Shown: positions 7,824 to 16,423, numbered from the stretch's first letter. The stretch is 26,525 bases of DNA from Pseudomonadota bacterium (GCA_023411035.1 JAEYPE010000242.1:1-26525); one strand, 5' to 3'. The notes: a model not told the origin generated them from the letters alone. A program made the numbers and translations.

Positions 7824-8828
7824 TTACCGGGGAGGTTTCTCGCTATGACTGGTCCGCGGGGTGGCTTGCGGGTCCCGTCCGTCCAGCCTTGCGGCCAGGG
7901 CGCGGTGTTGGGCTTGAATGCCGTCGATGATGTCCTGCCCGCGTTCCAGCAGGTAGGAGCGCAACTGAGCGTGCACCGGCAGCAACGGCAGGCTGCGGCG
8001 ATGGGCGACGTACCAGGAGCGCATCAGGGGCAGCCCTTCCACGTCCAGCACCCGCAACAGCCCCAGCGCCAGTTCCAGGCCGATGGTGTGGCGGGACAGC
8101 AGCGCGACGCCGATGCCGGCCATGACCGCCTGCTTGATCGTCTCGTTGCTGCTGGAGGTCATGACGACGCGCGGCGCGAAGCCCATGGTCCGGAAGAAGG
8201 CTTCGGTCAGCGCCCGCGTGCCGGCGCCTTCCTCGCGGGCGATGAAGCCGCCGGCCGCGAGATCCGTCAGACGCAGGTTGGTGGCGTTCGCCAGCGGGTG
8301 CGTCGGGGCGCAGATAAGGACACTGGGGTGCCGGGCGAAGGGTTCGCCCAGCACCTCCGTCTCATCGAGCGGTTGGCCCATGATGGCGAGGTCCACCTCA
8401 CCCTTCGCCACCGCCTCGTTCACCTCCCGCCGGTTGCCGTCCTGAAGGTGGATGGAAACGCCGGGCCGTTCCGCCTGGAAGCGGGACACCATGTGCGGGG
8501 CGATGTATTTCGCCGTGCTGACCAGCCCGATGGTGATGTTCCCGCCGGTGACGCCCTTCAGCGCCTGCATCCGCCGGTCCGCGTCGTCGAGCGCCTGGAG
8601 GATGACCGTGGCGTGCTCCAGCAGGTCATGGCCGGCCTCGGTCAGCACGACGCGCCGCCCGACCCGCTCGAACAGCGGGAAGCCGCAATGCCCCTCCACC
8701 TGCTTGATCTGGAAGGACACCGCGCCGGGCGTCAGGCCCAATTGCTCCGCCACGCGGGCGAAGGAGAGCGTGCGTGCGGCGGCGGCGAAGATCTGAAGCT
8801 GCCGCAGGGTGGCGTGCTGGACGGTCAT
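7824..8828 (-). CDS. cbbR: LysR-type regulator of the Calvin cycle operon
   Basis: A 334-residue LysR-family protein when started at ATG 8828 (MTVQHATLRQLQIF); a start 12 bp upstream at 8840 is possible but has no better ribosome-binding site. The N-terminal winged helix-turn-helix covers residues 4-62 (RQLQIFAAAARTLSFARVAEQ, then LTPGAVSFQIKQVE). An effector-binding alpha/beta domain follows from about 90 (GGNITIGLVSTAKYIAPHM). CbbR proteins activate cbb genes in response to metabolites such as RuBP or NADPH; the ligand here is not visible. It is divergent from cbbL, with a 124-bp gap holding candidate operators, the classic arrangement for LysR control. An AT-rich 81-bp stretch (7743-7823) separates it from the decayed exporter gene on the same strand. 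Confidence 0.93.
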   Translation of the reverse strand: MTVQHATLRQLQIFAAAARTLSFARVAEQLGLTPGAVSFQIKQVEGHCGFPLFERVGRRVVLTEAGHDLLEHATVILQALDDADRRMQALKGVTGGNITIGLVSTAKYIAPHMVSRFQAERPGVSIHLQDGNRREVNEAVAKGEVDLAIMGQPLDETEVLGEPFARHPSVLICAPTHPLANATNLRLTDLAAGGFIAREEGAGTRALTEAFFRTMGFAPRVVMTSSSNETIKQAVMAGIGVALLSRHTIGLELALGLLRVLDVEGLPLMRSWYVAHRRSLPLLPVHAQLRSYLLERGQDIIDGIQAQHRALAARLDGRDPQATPRTSHSEKPPR

Positions 8829-8842
8829 CGGCGGCCCCATTC

Positions 8843-8858
8843 TATAGGAATCCCTATA
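8843..8858. promoter_or_regulatory. Perfect inverted repeat, candidate CbbR operator or autoregulation site
   Basis: TATAGG (8843-8848), AATC spacer, CCTATA (8853-8858) form an exact 6+6 inverted repeat, 15 bp upstream of the cbbR start. LysR proteins often bind such a site close to their own promoter. The site does not itself contain the TNA-N7-TNA pattern, so assignment to CbbR rests on position. Confidence 0.5.
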
Positions 8859-8882
8859 CAGAATCCCGAGTATATTTGAATT

Positions 8883-8905
8883 TTACTAGACGTTACAGGC
8901 TGTTA
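8883..8905 (+). promoter_or_regulatory. Three TTA triplets at 10-bp spacing, candidate CbbR activation site
   Basis: TTA occurs at 8883-8885, 8893-8895 and 8903-8905, each separated by seven bases, giving two overlapping TNA-N7-TNA motifs. That is the published CbbR half-site pattern (TNA-N7/8-TNA). The array lies 48-70 bp upstream of the cbbL start, on one DNA face because of the 10-bp period, where an activator would contact RNA polymerase. Confidence 0.55.
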
Positions 8906-8952
8906 CCGTTTTCACCAGCAATGAGGCAACCGGCTCCGGCGAGGTGATGGCC

Positions 8953-10419
8953 ATGAATTACGTGTCTGGGAGGACATCGACCGACATGAAGGCCCGGTAC
9001 AAGCCCGGGGTTCTGAAGTACCGCCAGATGGGCTATTGGGAGCCCGACTACGAGCCGAAGGACACCGACGTGCTCGCCCTCTTCCGCATCACGCCGCAGG
9101 ACGGCGTGGAGCCGGAGGAGGCCGCGGCGGCGGTGGCCGGCGAAAGCTCGACCGCCACCTGGACGGTGGTGTGGACCGACCGCCTGACCAACTGCGAGAA
9201 GTACCGGGCGAAAGCCTACCGCGTCGATCCGGTGCCCGGCACGCCGGGGCAGTATTTCGCCTACATCGCCTACGAGCTGGACCTGTTCGAGGAAGGGTCG
9301 ATCGCCAACCTCACCGCCTCGATCATCGGCAACGTGTTCGGCTTCAAGCCGCTGAAGGCGCTGCGGCTGGAGGACATGCGGATACCCGTCGCCTACCTGA
9401 AGACCTTCCAGGGACCGGCCACCGGCATCGTCGGGGAGCGCGAGCGGCTGAACAGCTTCGGCCGTCCGCTGCTCGGCGCCACCATGAAGCCCAAGCTCGG
9501 CCTGTCCGGCCGCAACTATGGCCGGGTGGTGTACGAGGCGCTGAAGGGCGGGCTGGACTTCACCAAGGACGATGAGAACATCAACTCCCAGCCGTTCATG
9601 CACTGGCGCGACCGGTACCTCTACTGCATGGAGGGGGTGAACCGTGCGGTGGCGGAGACGGGGGAGGTCAAGGGCACCTACCTGAACGTCACCGCCGCCA
9701 CCATGGAGGACATGTACGAGCGCGCCGAGTTCGCCAAGGAGCTGGGCAGCGTCATCGTCATGATCGATCTGGTGATCGGCTACACGGCCATCCAATCCAT
9801 GGCCAAATGGGCGCGCCGGAACGACATGATCCTGCACCTGCACCGGGCCGGTCATTCGACCTACACCCGGCAGAAGACCCATGGCGTGTCCTTCCGCGTG
9901 ATCGCGAAGTGGATGCGGATGGCGGGCGTGGACCACATCCACGCCGGCACCGTGGTCGGCAAGCTGGAGGGCGACCCCAACATCATCCGCGGCATCTACG
10001 ACACCTGCCGCGAGACGCACGTCCCGCAGAACCTGCAACACGGCGTCTTCTTCGAGCAGCCCTGGGCGGGCCTGAGGCGCCTGATGCCGGTCGCCTCGGG
10101 CGGCATCCACGCCGGGCAGATGCACCAGCTTCTCACCTACCTGGGCGAGGACGTGGTTTTGCAGTTCGGCGGCGGCACCATCGGCCATCCGGAGGGCATC
10201 CAGGCCGGGGCGACCGCCAACCGGGTGGCGCTGGAGGTCATGGTCAAGGCCCGCAACGAGGGCCGCGACATCTGGAACGAAGGGCCGGAGATCCTGCGCG
10301 ACGCCGCCCGCTGGTGCGCCCCGCTGCGCGCCGCGCTCGACGTCTGGAAGGACGTCACCTTCGACTATGCCTCCACCGACAGCGTCGATTTCGTCCCCAC
10401 CCCCACCGCCGCGCTGTGA
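8953..10419 (+). CDS. cbbL: Form IC (red-type) RuBisCO large subunit
   Basis: 488 residues from ATG 8953, with gagg 8 bp upstream; ATG 8947 and GTG 8944 are in frame but too close to that site. The enzyme carboxylates (or oxygenates) ribulose-1,5-bisphosphate. Key residues are present: catalytic Lys179 and Lys181 in TMKPKLG, the carbamylated Lys205 with metal ligands Asp207/Glu208 in GLDFTKDDEN, His297 in LHRAGH, loop-6 Lys337 in VGKLEGD, and phosphate-binding ASGGIHAGQMHQ and FGGGTIGHPEG. The KYRQMGYWEPDYEPKDTD N-terminal region and the linked CbbX identify the red-type form I lineage rather than green-type or form II. It is first in the cbb operon, 23 bp before cbbS, with expression likely dependent on CbbR. 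Confidence 0.98.
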   Translation: MNYVSGRTSTDMKARYKPGVLKYRQMGYWEPDYEPKDTDVLALFRITPQDGVEPEEAAAAVAGESSTATWTVVWTDRLTNCEKYRAKAYRVDPVPGTPGQYFAYIAYELDLFEEGSIANLTASIIGNVFGFKPLKALRLEDMRIPVAYLKTFQGPATGIVGERERLNSFGRPLLGATMKPKLGLSGRNYGRVVYEALKGGLDFTKDDENINSQPFMHWRDRYLYCMEGVNRAVAETGEVKGTYLNVTAATMEDMYERAEFAKELGSVIVMIDLVIGYTAIQSMAKWARRNDMILHLHRAGHSTYTRQKTHGVSFRVIAKWMRMAGVDHIHAGTVVGKLEGDPNIIRGIYDTCRETHVPQNLQHGVFFEQPWAGLRRLMPVASGGIHAGQMHQLLTYLGEDVVLQFGGGTIGHPEGIQAGATANRVALEVMVKARNEGRDIWNEGPEILRDAARWCAPLRAALDVWKDVTFDYASTDSVDFVPTPTAAL

Positions 10420-10442
10420 GCGCGCCAGCAAGGACGAGTCCC

Positions 10443-10883
10443 ATGCGCTTGACCCAGGGTCAATTCTCCTTCCTGCCGGACCTGACGGACGAGGAGATCA
10501 CCAGGCAGCTTCAATACGCCCTCGATCGGGGCTGGGCGGTGGCCGTGGAGTTCACCGACGACCCGCACCCGCGCAACACCTACTGGACGATGTGGGGCAA
10601 CCCCCTGTTCGACCTGCGCGACGCCAAAGGCGTGATGATGGAGGTCGACGCCTGCCGCAAGGCCCACGCCGACCAGTATGTGAAGGTGCTCGCCTTCGAC
10701 AGCTCCGAGGGGTTCGAGACGGTGCGCATGTCCTTCATCGTCAACCGCCCGGCGGAGGAGCCCGGCTTCGAGCTGCTGCGGTCGGAAGGGCCGGGCCGAC
10801 GCATCGGCTACACCATCCGCAGCTACGCCACCGACCGACCGCAGGACCGGCGCTACGGCGGGGAGGCGGGCCATGGACCGTGA
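10443..10883 (+). CDS. cbbS: RuBisCO small subunit, red-type
   Basis: 146 residues (MRLTQGQFSFLPDLTDEEI...). Small subunits cap the L8 core to form L8S8 and tune catalysis. The conserved QLQYALDRGWAVAVEFTDDP and NTYWTMWGNPLFDL blocks are present. The C-terminal extension (RRIGYTIRSYATDRP) forms the beta-hairpin that fills the central channel in red-type enzymes. The last 11 bp overlap the start of cbbX. The final residues, YGGEAGHGP, are encoded by the cbbX ribosome-binding region, so the tail length may be set by that overlap. Confidence 0.97.
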   Translation: MRLTQGQFSFLPDLTDEEITRQLQYALDRGWAVAVEFTDDPHPRNTYWTMWGNPLFDLRDAKGVMMEVDACRKAHADQYVKVLAFDSSEGFETVRMSFIVNRPAEEPGFELLRSEGPGRRIGYTIRSYATDRPQDRRYGGEAGHGP

Positions 10884-11766
10884 CGCCGGGCAGGGGGAGA
10901 ACCCGACCGTGGACCTGGACGCGCTCTACCGGGAGTCCGGGATCGGGGCGATGCTGGCGGAGATGGACCGCGAGCTGGTCGGGCTGGCGCCGGTGAAGAC
11001 CCGCATCGGCGAGATCGCCGCCCTTCTGCTGGTGGAGCGGGCGCGGCGTTCCCTGGGGCTGAAGGCGGAACCGCCGTCGCTGCACATGTGCTTCACCGGC
11101 AACCCCGGCACCGGCAAGACCACCGTGGCGCGGCGCATGGCCGGCATCCTGCACGGCCTCGGCTACATCCGGCGCAACCATGTGGTCGATGTGACCCGCG
11201 ACGATCTGGTCGGCCAGTACATCGGCCACACGGCCCCCAAGACCAGGGACGTGCTGAAGCGCGCCATGGGCGGCGTGCTGTTCATCGACGAGGCCTACTA
11301 TCTCTACCGTCCGGAGAACGAGCGCGACTACGGCCAGGAGGCCATCGAAATCCTGTTGCAGGTGATGGAGGACAACCGCGACGACCTCGTGGTGATCCTC
11401 GCCGGCTACAGGGACCGCATGGACACCTTCTTCAAATCCAACCCCGGCATGGCGTCGCGCATCGCCCACCATGTGGACTTCCCCGACTACGATCCCGGCG
11501 AACTGCTGGACATCGCCCGGCTGATGGTGGAGGGGATGCAGTACCGCTTCGCCCCGGAGGCGGAGCGGGCCATGGGCGAGTACATCGCCCAGCGGATGAC
11601 GCAGCCGCGCTTCGCCAACGCACGCTCCATCCGCAACGCCCTCGACCGCACCCGGCTGCGTCAGGCCAACCGTCTGTTCGAAGCGCGGGCGCAGGCCGTC
11701 GCCGCCGCCGATCTGCTGACCATCACTGAGGAGGACATCCGCAAGAGCCGTGTCTTTGCGCAGTAA
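10873..11766 (+). CDS. cbbX: Red-type RuBisCO activase CbbX (AAA+ ATPase)
   Basis: 297 residues. CbbX hexamers use ATP to pull on the C-terminus of the large subunit and release inhibitory sugar phosphates; in red-type systems RuBP stimulates them. Visible motifs are Walker A GNPGTGKTT (residues 76-84), Walker B VLFIDEAYY (Asp139, Glu140), a pore-type loop region after YIGHTAPKT, and the arginine-finger/sensor region NPGMASRIAHHVDFPDY. A small C-terminal helical domain follows. The start overlaps cbbS by 11 bp with a strong ggggaggcgg site just upstream, so it is co-translated with RuBisCO. It has the usual length for the family. Confidence 0.97.
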   Translation: MDRDAGQGENPTVDLDALYRESGIGAMLAEMDRELVGLAPVKTRIGEIAALLLVERARRSLGLKAEPPSLHMCFTGNPGTGKTTVARRMAGILHGLGYIRRNHVVDVTRDDLVGQYIGHTAPKTRDVLKRAMGGVLFIDEAYYLYRPENERDYGQEAIEILLQVMEDNRDDLVVILAGYRDRMDTFFKSNPGMASRIAHHVDFPDYDPGELLDIARLMVEGMQYRFAPEAERAMGEYIAQRMTQPRFANARSIRNALDRTRLRQANRLFEARAQAVAAADLLTITEEDIRKSRVFAQ

Positions 11767-11810
11767 GGCCCGCCCAAGCTGGCCGGGCCAACGGACATGA
11801 GGGGAATGCC

Positions 11811-12935
11811 ATGCCGCACCGCCGCACGACCTTCAGCAAGTTCATCATCGAGGACCAGCGCCGCCGTGGCGAGGCCGACACGGACCTCACCGCCCTCCTC
11901 AACGATGTGCAGACCGCGTGCAAGTTCATCGCCAGCGCGGTGGCGCGCGGCGCGCTGAAACCCCCGGCCAGCCGTCCCGGCGACGAATCCCCCGCAACCG
12001 GCGTCAACGTCGGCATCAATGTTCATGGGGAGATGCAGAAGCCGCTGGACCTGATCGCCAACGAGATCATGCTGCGCACCTGCGAGTATGGCGGCAAGCT
12101 CTGCGGCATGGCGTCCGAAGAGATGGAGGAGCCCTACCGCATCCCCCATGAATACCCGCGTGGCCGCTACCTGCTGGTCTTCGACCCGTTGGACGGATCG
12201 TCGAACCTGGATGTCAACCTGACGGTCGGGACCATCTTTTCCATTCTCAAGGCGCCGGACGGGGTGGATGAGCCGGAGGTGGGGCATTTTCTCCAACCCG
12301 GCGCGCGGCAGGTGGCGGCGGGCTTCGCCCTCTACGGCCCGGCGGACATGATCGTCGCCACCTTCGGGAAGGGTGTGCAGGGCTTCACCATGGACCGCGA
12401 GATCGGCGCCTACACGCTGACCCACCCCGACATGCGCATTCCGGAGCGCGCCTGCGAGTTCGCCATCAACAGCTCCAACGAACGCTTCTGGGAACCGCCG
12501 GTGCGCCATTACGTGGAGGAGTGCATCAAGGGCACGACCGGCCCGCGCGAGGCGGACTTCAACATGCGCTGGATCGCCTGTCTGGTGGCGGAGGTCTACC
12601 GTATCCTGATCCGCGGCGGCGTCTTCCTGTATCCGCGCGACTCCCGGCCCACGCACAAGCCGGGGCGGCTGCGTCTGCTCTACGAGGCGAACCCCATGGC
12701 CATGCTGGTCGAACAGGCCGGCGGGGCGGCCAGCACCGGGCGCGAACGCATCCTGGACATCCAGCCGCAAGCCCTGCACCAGCGGGTGCCGGTGATCCTC
12801 GGCTCGAAGGCGGAGGTGGAGCGGGTGGCCTCTTACCACGCGGCCTACGACCGTGGGGAGGAGCTGACGTTCCACGCCCCGCTGTTCGGCAGCCGCTCCC
12901 TGTTCCTGACGCCCGAATCCGAGCCCCAGAGCTGA
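11811..12935 (+). CDS. cbbF: Fructose-1,6-bisphosphatase class I (FBPase, possibly also SBPase)
   Basis: 374 residues. It removes the 1-phosphate of fructose-1,6-bisphosphate in the RuBP-regeneration phase; bacterial CbbF enzymes often also accept sedoheptulose-1,7-bisphosphate. The metal-binding signature FDPLDGSSNLDVN lies at residues 124-136 (Asp125, Asp128), with an upstream Glu-rich MASEEMEEP segment. Downstream, the substrate region INSSNER and the late YEANPMAMLVEQAGG block are typical of class I. The start has gagggg 7 bp upstream. It lies 44 bp after cbbX and 13 bp before cbbP, inside one operon. Confidence 0.96.
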   Translation: MPHRRTTFSKFIIEDQRRRGEADTDLTALLNDVQTACKFIASAVARGALKPPASRPGDESPATGVNVGINVHGEMQKPLDLIANEIMLRTCEYGGKLCGMASEEMEEPYRIPHEYPRGRYLLVFDPLDGSSNLDVNLTVGTIFSILKAPDGVDEPEVGHFLQPGARQVAAGFALYGPADMIVATFGKGVQGFTMDREIGAYTLTHPDMRIPERACEFAINSSNERFWEPPVRHYVEECIKGTTGPREADFNMRWIACLVAEVYRILIRGGVFLYPRDSRPTHKPGRLRLLYEANPMAMLVEQAGGAASTGRERILDIQPQALHQRVPVILGSKAEVERVASYHAAYDRGEELTFHAPLFGSRSLFLTPESEPQS

Positions 12936-12948
12936 GGAGAAGCGTCCC

Positions 12949-13824
12949 ATGTCGGCCAGACACCCGATCATCGTCGTCACCGGCTCCTCGGGGGCGGGGA
13001 CGACCACCGTGACCCGCACCTTCCAGCAGGTCTTCCGGCGCGAGGGAATCACCGCCACCATCATCGAGGGGGACAGCTTCCACCGCTACGACCGCAAGGA
13101 GATGCGCGCCAAGGTCGAGGAGGCGCAGGAAAGCCCCCACTCCACCTTCAGCCATTTCGGACCGGACGCGAACCTGTTCGAGGAGCTGGAGGACCTGTTC
13201 CGTGCCTATGGCGAAACCGGCGGCGGGCGCGTCCGCAAGTACCTGCACGACGACGCGGAGGCCGCTCCCTACGGCCAGCCCCCCGGCACCTTCACCCCGT
13301 GGGAGGACATCGAACCCGACACCGACCTGCTGTTCTACGAAGGGCTGCACGGCTGCGTGCGCACGGAGACGGTGGACATCGCCCGCCACGCCGACCTGAA
13401 AATCGGCGTCGTCCCCATCGTGAATCTGGAGTGGATTCAGAAGATCCACCGTGACCGCAACCTGCGCGGCTATTCGGAGGAGGCGATCGTGGACACCATC
13501 CTGCGCCGCATGCCGGACTACGTGAAGTACATCTGCCCGCAATTCAGCAGCACCGACGTGAACTTCCAGCGCGTGCCGACGGTGGACACCAGCAACCCCT
13601 TCATCGCCCGCGACATCCCGACCTCGGACGAGAGCATGCTGGTCATCCGCTTCACCCGGCCCAAGGGGATCGACTTCCCCTATCTGCTGTCGATGCTGAA
13701 GGACAGCTTCATGACCCGCCCGAACACCATCGTCTGCCCCGGCGACAAGATGGCGCTGGCGATGCAACTGATCTTCACGCCGATGATCTGGCAGCTCATG
13801 GACCGCAAGAAGAAGGCGTTCTGA
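12949..13824 (+). CDS. cbbP: Phosphoribulokinase
   Basis: 291 residues. It phosphorylates ribulose-5-phosphate with ATP to give RuBP, the committed Calvin-cycle step besides RuBisCO. The P-loop is GSSGAGTTT (residues 12-20), followed by the IIEGDSFHRYDR segment with the catalytic Asp region and LLFYEGLHGCV (Walker B-like). The length (about 290) and the HSTFSHFGPDAN block fit the bacterial octameric type that is activated by NADH rather than controlled by thiols. The gctgaggagaagcg ribosome-binding site lies 13 bp after the cbbF stop. Confidence 0.97.
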   Translation: MSARHPIIVVTGSSGAGTTTVTRTFQQVFRREGITATIIEGDSFHRYDRKEMRAKVEEAQESPHSTFSHFGPDANLFEELEDLFRAYGETGGGRVRKYLHDDAEAAPYGQPPGTFTPWEDIEPDTDLLFYEGLHGCVRTETVDIARHADLKIGVVPIVNLEWIQKIHRDRNLRGYSEEAIVDTILRRMPDYVKYICPQFSSTDVNFQRVPTVDTSNPFIARDIPTSDESMLVIRFTRPKGIDFPYLLSMLKDSFMTRPNTIVCPGDKMALAMQLIFTPMIWQLMDRKKKAF

Positions 13825-13900
13825 GAGCAAGGCCATTCCCAACCGGAAGGACGGCGCCTATGACCGCGACCATCGGAGTCCGCGAACAGGAGACTTTTCA

Positions 13901-15001
13901 ATGGCCCTGATCTCCCTTCGACAGCTTCTCGACCACGCGGCTGACCACGGCTACGGCGTGCCGGCCTTCAACATCAACAACATGGAGCAGATCCACGCGA
14001 TCATGCAGGCGGCGGAGGACTGCGCCAGCCCGGTGATCCTCCAGGCCTCCGCCGGGGCGCGCAAGTACGCCGGTGAGCCGTTCCTGCGCCGCATGGTGCA
14101 GGCGGCGGTGGAGATGTGGCCGCACATTCCCGTGTGCCTGCATCAGGACCATGGCGCCAGCCCCGCGGTCTGCCAGCAGGCCATCCGCTCCGGCTTCACC
14201 AGCGTGATGATGGACGGTTCGCTGCTGGAGGACATGAAGACGCCCGCCGGCTATGATTACAACGTCCGGGTCACCGCCCGCGTGGTCGATGCGGCGCACA
14301 GCGTCGGGGTGTCGGTGGAAGGGGAACTCGGCTGCCTGGGGTCGCTGGAGACCGGGCGGGCGGCGGAGGAGGACGGTTCCGGCGCGGCGGGAACACTCTC
14401 CCGCGACCAGTTGCTGACCGATCCGGAGCTGGCGGCGGATTTCGTGGAAAGGACCGGCGTGGACGCCCTGGCCATCGCCATCGGAACCAGCCACGGCGCC
14501 TACAAGTTCGCGAAACGGCCCACCGGCGACGTCCTGGCGATCGACCGCATCCGCCTCATTCACGAGCGCATCCCCGACACGCATCTGGTGATGCACGGCT
14601 CCTCCTCCGTGCCGCAGGAGTGGCTGGAGGTCATCCGTGCACACGGCGGGACCATTCGGGAGACCTACGGCGTTCCCGTCGCCGAGATCCGGGAGGGCAT
14701 CCGCAACGGGGTGCGCAAGGTCAACATCGACACCGACATCCGCCTCGCCATGAGCGGCAGCCTGCGCCGCACGATGATGACGCGGCCCGAGGAGTTCGAC
14801 CCGCGCAAGTTCCTGGCGGAAGCGACCCGTGCCGCCCGCGCGCTCTGCCGCGAACGGTTCGAGGCGTTCGGGTCGGCGGGGCAGGCCACCCGGATCGCGC
14901 CGTTGCCGCTGGAGCGCATGGCGATGCGCTATCTGGCGGACGCCCGGCCATCGCCGGTGCCGCCTCCGGTCATGGAAACAGCGTTGAGGGCGCCCGCATG
15001 A
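13901..15001 (+). CDS. cbbA: Fructose-bisphosphate aldolase class II
   Basis: 366 residues. A zinc-dependent aldolase that condenses dihydroxyacetone phosphate with glyceraldehyde-3-phosphate (and with erythrose-4-phosphate to give sedoheptulose bisphosphate). Motifs are GVPAFNINNMEQ at the N-terminus, HQDHG with catalytic Asp83 and zinc ligand His84, the EGELGCLGSLE loop, AIAIGTSHGAYK, the zinc/phosphate-binding MHGSSSVP, and KVNIDTDIR. It is 76 bp downstream of cbbP, a spacing in which other operons often carry cbbT/cbbG; none is here. A caggag site lies 8 bp upstream of the start. The stop overlaps cbbZ as ATGA. Confidence 0.96.
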   Translation: MALISLRQLLDHAADHGYGVPAFNINNMEQIHAIMQAAEDCASPVILQASAGARKYAGEPFLRRMVQAAVEMWPHIPVCLHQDHGASPAVCQQAIRSGFTSVMMDGSLLEDMKTPAGYDYNVRVTARVVDAAHSVGVSVEGELGCLGSLETGRAAEEDGSGAAGTLSRDQLLTDPELAADFVERTGVDALAIAIGTSHGAYKFAKRPTGDVLAIDRIRLIHERIPDTHLVMHGSSSVPQEWLEVIRAHGGTIRETYGVPVAEIREGIRNGVRKVNIDTDIRLAMSGSLRRTMMTRPEEFDPRKFLAEATRAARALCRERFEAFGSAGQATRIAPLPLERMAMRYLADARPSPVPPPVMETALRAPA

Positions 15002-15678
15002 TGACGGGGGTACCCATGCCGGTGGCGGTCATCTGCGACCTCGACGGCACGCTGGTCGACAGCGCCCGCGACATCGGCCTCGCCCTCAACCGCCTGCTTG
15101 CGGAGCGGGGACGGGGCGTGGTGACGGACGCCATGGTGCGGCGCTTCATCGGCGATGGCGCCCGGCGGCTGGTGGAGCGCGGCTTCGCCGCGACCGGCCC
15201 CGCCCTGTCGGAGACGGAAACCGGGGCGGCGGTGGCGCGCTTCCTGGCCCTGTATGCCGGCATTCCGCCGGACCCGGCCTGCGTCTATCCCGGCGTGCCG
15301 GAAACGCTGGAACGGCTGGCCGACGCCGGCCACGCCCTGGGGCTGTGCACCAACAAGCCGCTGGCGATCACTCGCGCCCTTCTGGGCGGGGTGGGGCTGT
15401 CGCGGTTCTTCGGCGTGGTCGTCGGGGGCGACAGCCTGCCCCAGCGGAAACCCGCGCCCGAGCCGCTGCTGGCCGTGACGGAGCGGCTGGGGCGGCCCGC
15501 CGCCGGTGCGGTGATGGTGGGCGACGGACCCAACGACGTGCTCGCCGCCCGGGCCGCCGGCATCAGGGTCATCGCCGTGTCTTACGGCTATCCGCGCGTG
15601 GCTCCGTCCGCGCTGGCGGCCGACCTCCTGATCGATCGCTTCGCCGACCTGCCCAAGGCGCTGCACGCGCTGGCGTAA
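14998..15678 (+). CDS. cbbZ: Phosphoglycolate phosphatase (HAD family)
   Basis: 226 residues from ATG 14998. It dephosphorylates 2-phosphoglycolate made by the RuBisCO oxygenase reaction. HAD motifs are DLDGTLVDS (nucleophile Asp14, acid/base Asp16), LCTNKP (motif II Thr), PQRKPAP (motif III Lys) and VGDGPNDVLAA (motif IV; VGDS is more common than VGDG). The cap domain between residues 20 and 85 is helical. ATGA overlap with the cbbA stop indicates coupling. ATG 15001 and ATG 15016 (with ggggg upstream) are alternative starts and would shorten the N-terminus by 1 or 6 residues without loss of motifs. It is the last gene of the operon, and no clear terminator is visible before the convergent cheD. 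Confidence 0.94.
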   Translation: MMTGVPMPVAVICDLDGTLVDSARDIGLALNRLLAERGRGVVTDAMVRRFIGDGARRLVERGFAATGPALSETETGAAVARFLALYAGIPPDPACVYPGVPETLERLADAGHALGLCTNKPLAITRALLGGVGLSRFFGVVVGGDSLPQRKPAPEPLLAVTERLGRPAAGAVMVGDGPNDVLAARAAGIRVIAVSYGYPRVAPSALAADLLIDRFADLPKALHALA

Positions 15679-15709
15679 GCGGGCCAGCTCATTCTTTCAC
15701 CGACGCTGG

Positions 15710-16342
15710 TCAGAACAGCTCGACGTCGCCGTCGATCCCGGTTTTGTGCAGCCGGTCCATGAAGGAGGTTTCGGAGCGCGCGATGTCCCGCACCGTCTCC
15801 TCCCCGATCAGGCGGCGCTGGGTCCGGCCCGTGGTGGGGTAGAAGCGCACCGCGCGGGCCGCCATGCCGCCCACGTCCCAGCTCATGGTCGGGATGCCTT
15901 CCGCCGCCAGATAGTCCATGACGAATTCGATGTTGCGCTGGCCGATCCCGGCGCCGCGAGGGGCGCCGTTGACGCTGGCCCCGCCGAAAATCTTGGCGCG
16001 CAGCCGGTCCCGCCGCCCCGTCGCCGACAGCAGCCGGTTGATGAGCTGCTCCATGGCCGCACTACCGTAACGGGAGGAGATGGACAGCCGGTCGCCGTTC
16101 TGGTCCGGCAGAAGGAAATGGTTCATCCCGCCGATGCCCGCGGCTGGATCGAACAGGCAGGCGGCGATGCAGGAGCCCAGCGTGGTGGTGATGACGACGT
16201 TCGGGTCGTCGCTGACCACGCAGCCGCCGACCACGATGTTGACCACCTCCGCCCCCAGTTGCCGGTCATGGTAGCGGTTGGACGCCACATCCCGAAGCTC
16301 CGGTCCCTGCTGGTTCGGGCGCTTGCGCGGGGTGATCGGCAT
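15710..16342 (-). CDS. cheD: Chemoreceptor glutamine deamidase CheD
   Basis: 210 residues. CheD hydrolyses specific glutamine side chains of methyl-accepting chemotaxis proteins and can be sequestered by CheC/CheY-P. The catalytic set is present: TTLGSCIAACLFD (Cys58) and GGMNHFLLP (His75), with a following RYGSAAM block and the AKIFGGA strand. ATG 16342 is chosen because gaggt lies 6 bp upstream; the longer frame would need a TTG. The C-terminal 40 residues (RTQRRLIGEETVRDIARSE...) extend past the compact family core. No che genes or receptor genes adjoin it, so it acts from a distant position. It is convergent with cbbZ, 31 bp apart. Confidence 0.93.
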   Translation of the reverse strand: MPITPRKRPNQQGPELRDVASNRYHDRQLGAEVVNIVVGGCVVSDDPNVVITTTLGSCIAACLFDPAAGIGGMNHFLLPDQNGDRLSISSRYGSAAMEQLINRLLSATGRRDRLRAKIFGGASVNGAPRGAGIGQRNIEFVMDYLAAEGIPTMSWDVGGMAARAVRFYPTTGRTQRRLIGEETVRDIARSETSFMDRLHKTGIDGDVELF

Positions 16343-16423
16343 GACGGACCTCAATGGGGCATTCCGTCGCAGTGTACAACCGCCCCGCGCCCTTCGCCAA
16401 GCGCCGTGGTCATGGGCTCTCCA

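Noticed and set aside
8893..10431. 512-codon frame antisense to cbbL
   Set aside because: It exactly mirrors cbbL and has no motifs; cbbL's conserved residues explain the sequence.
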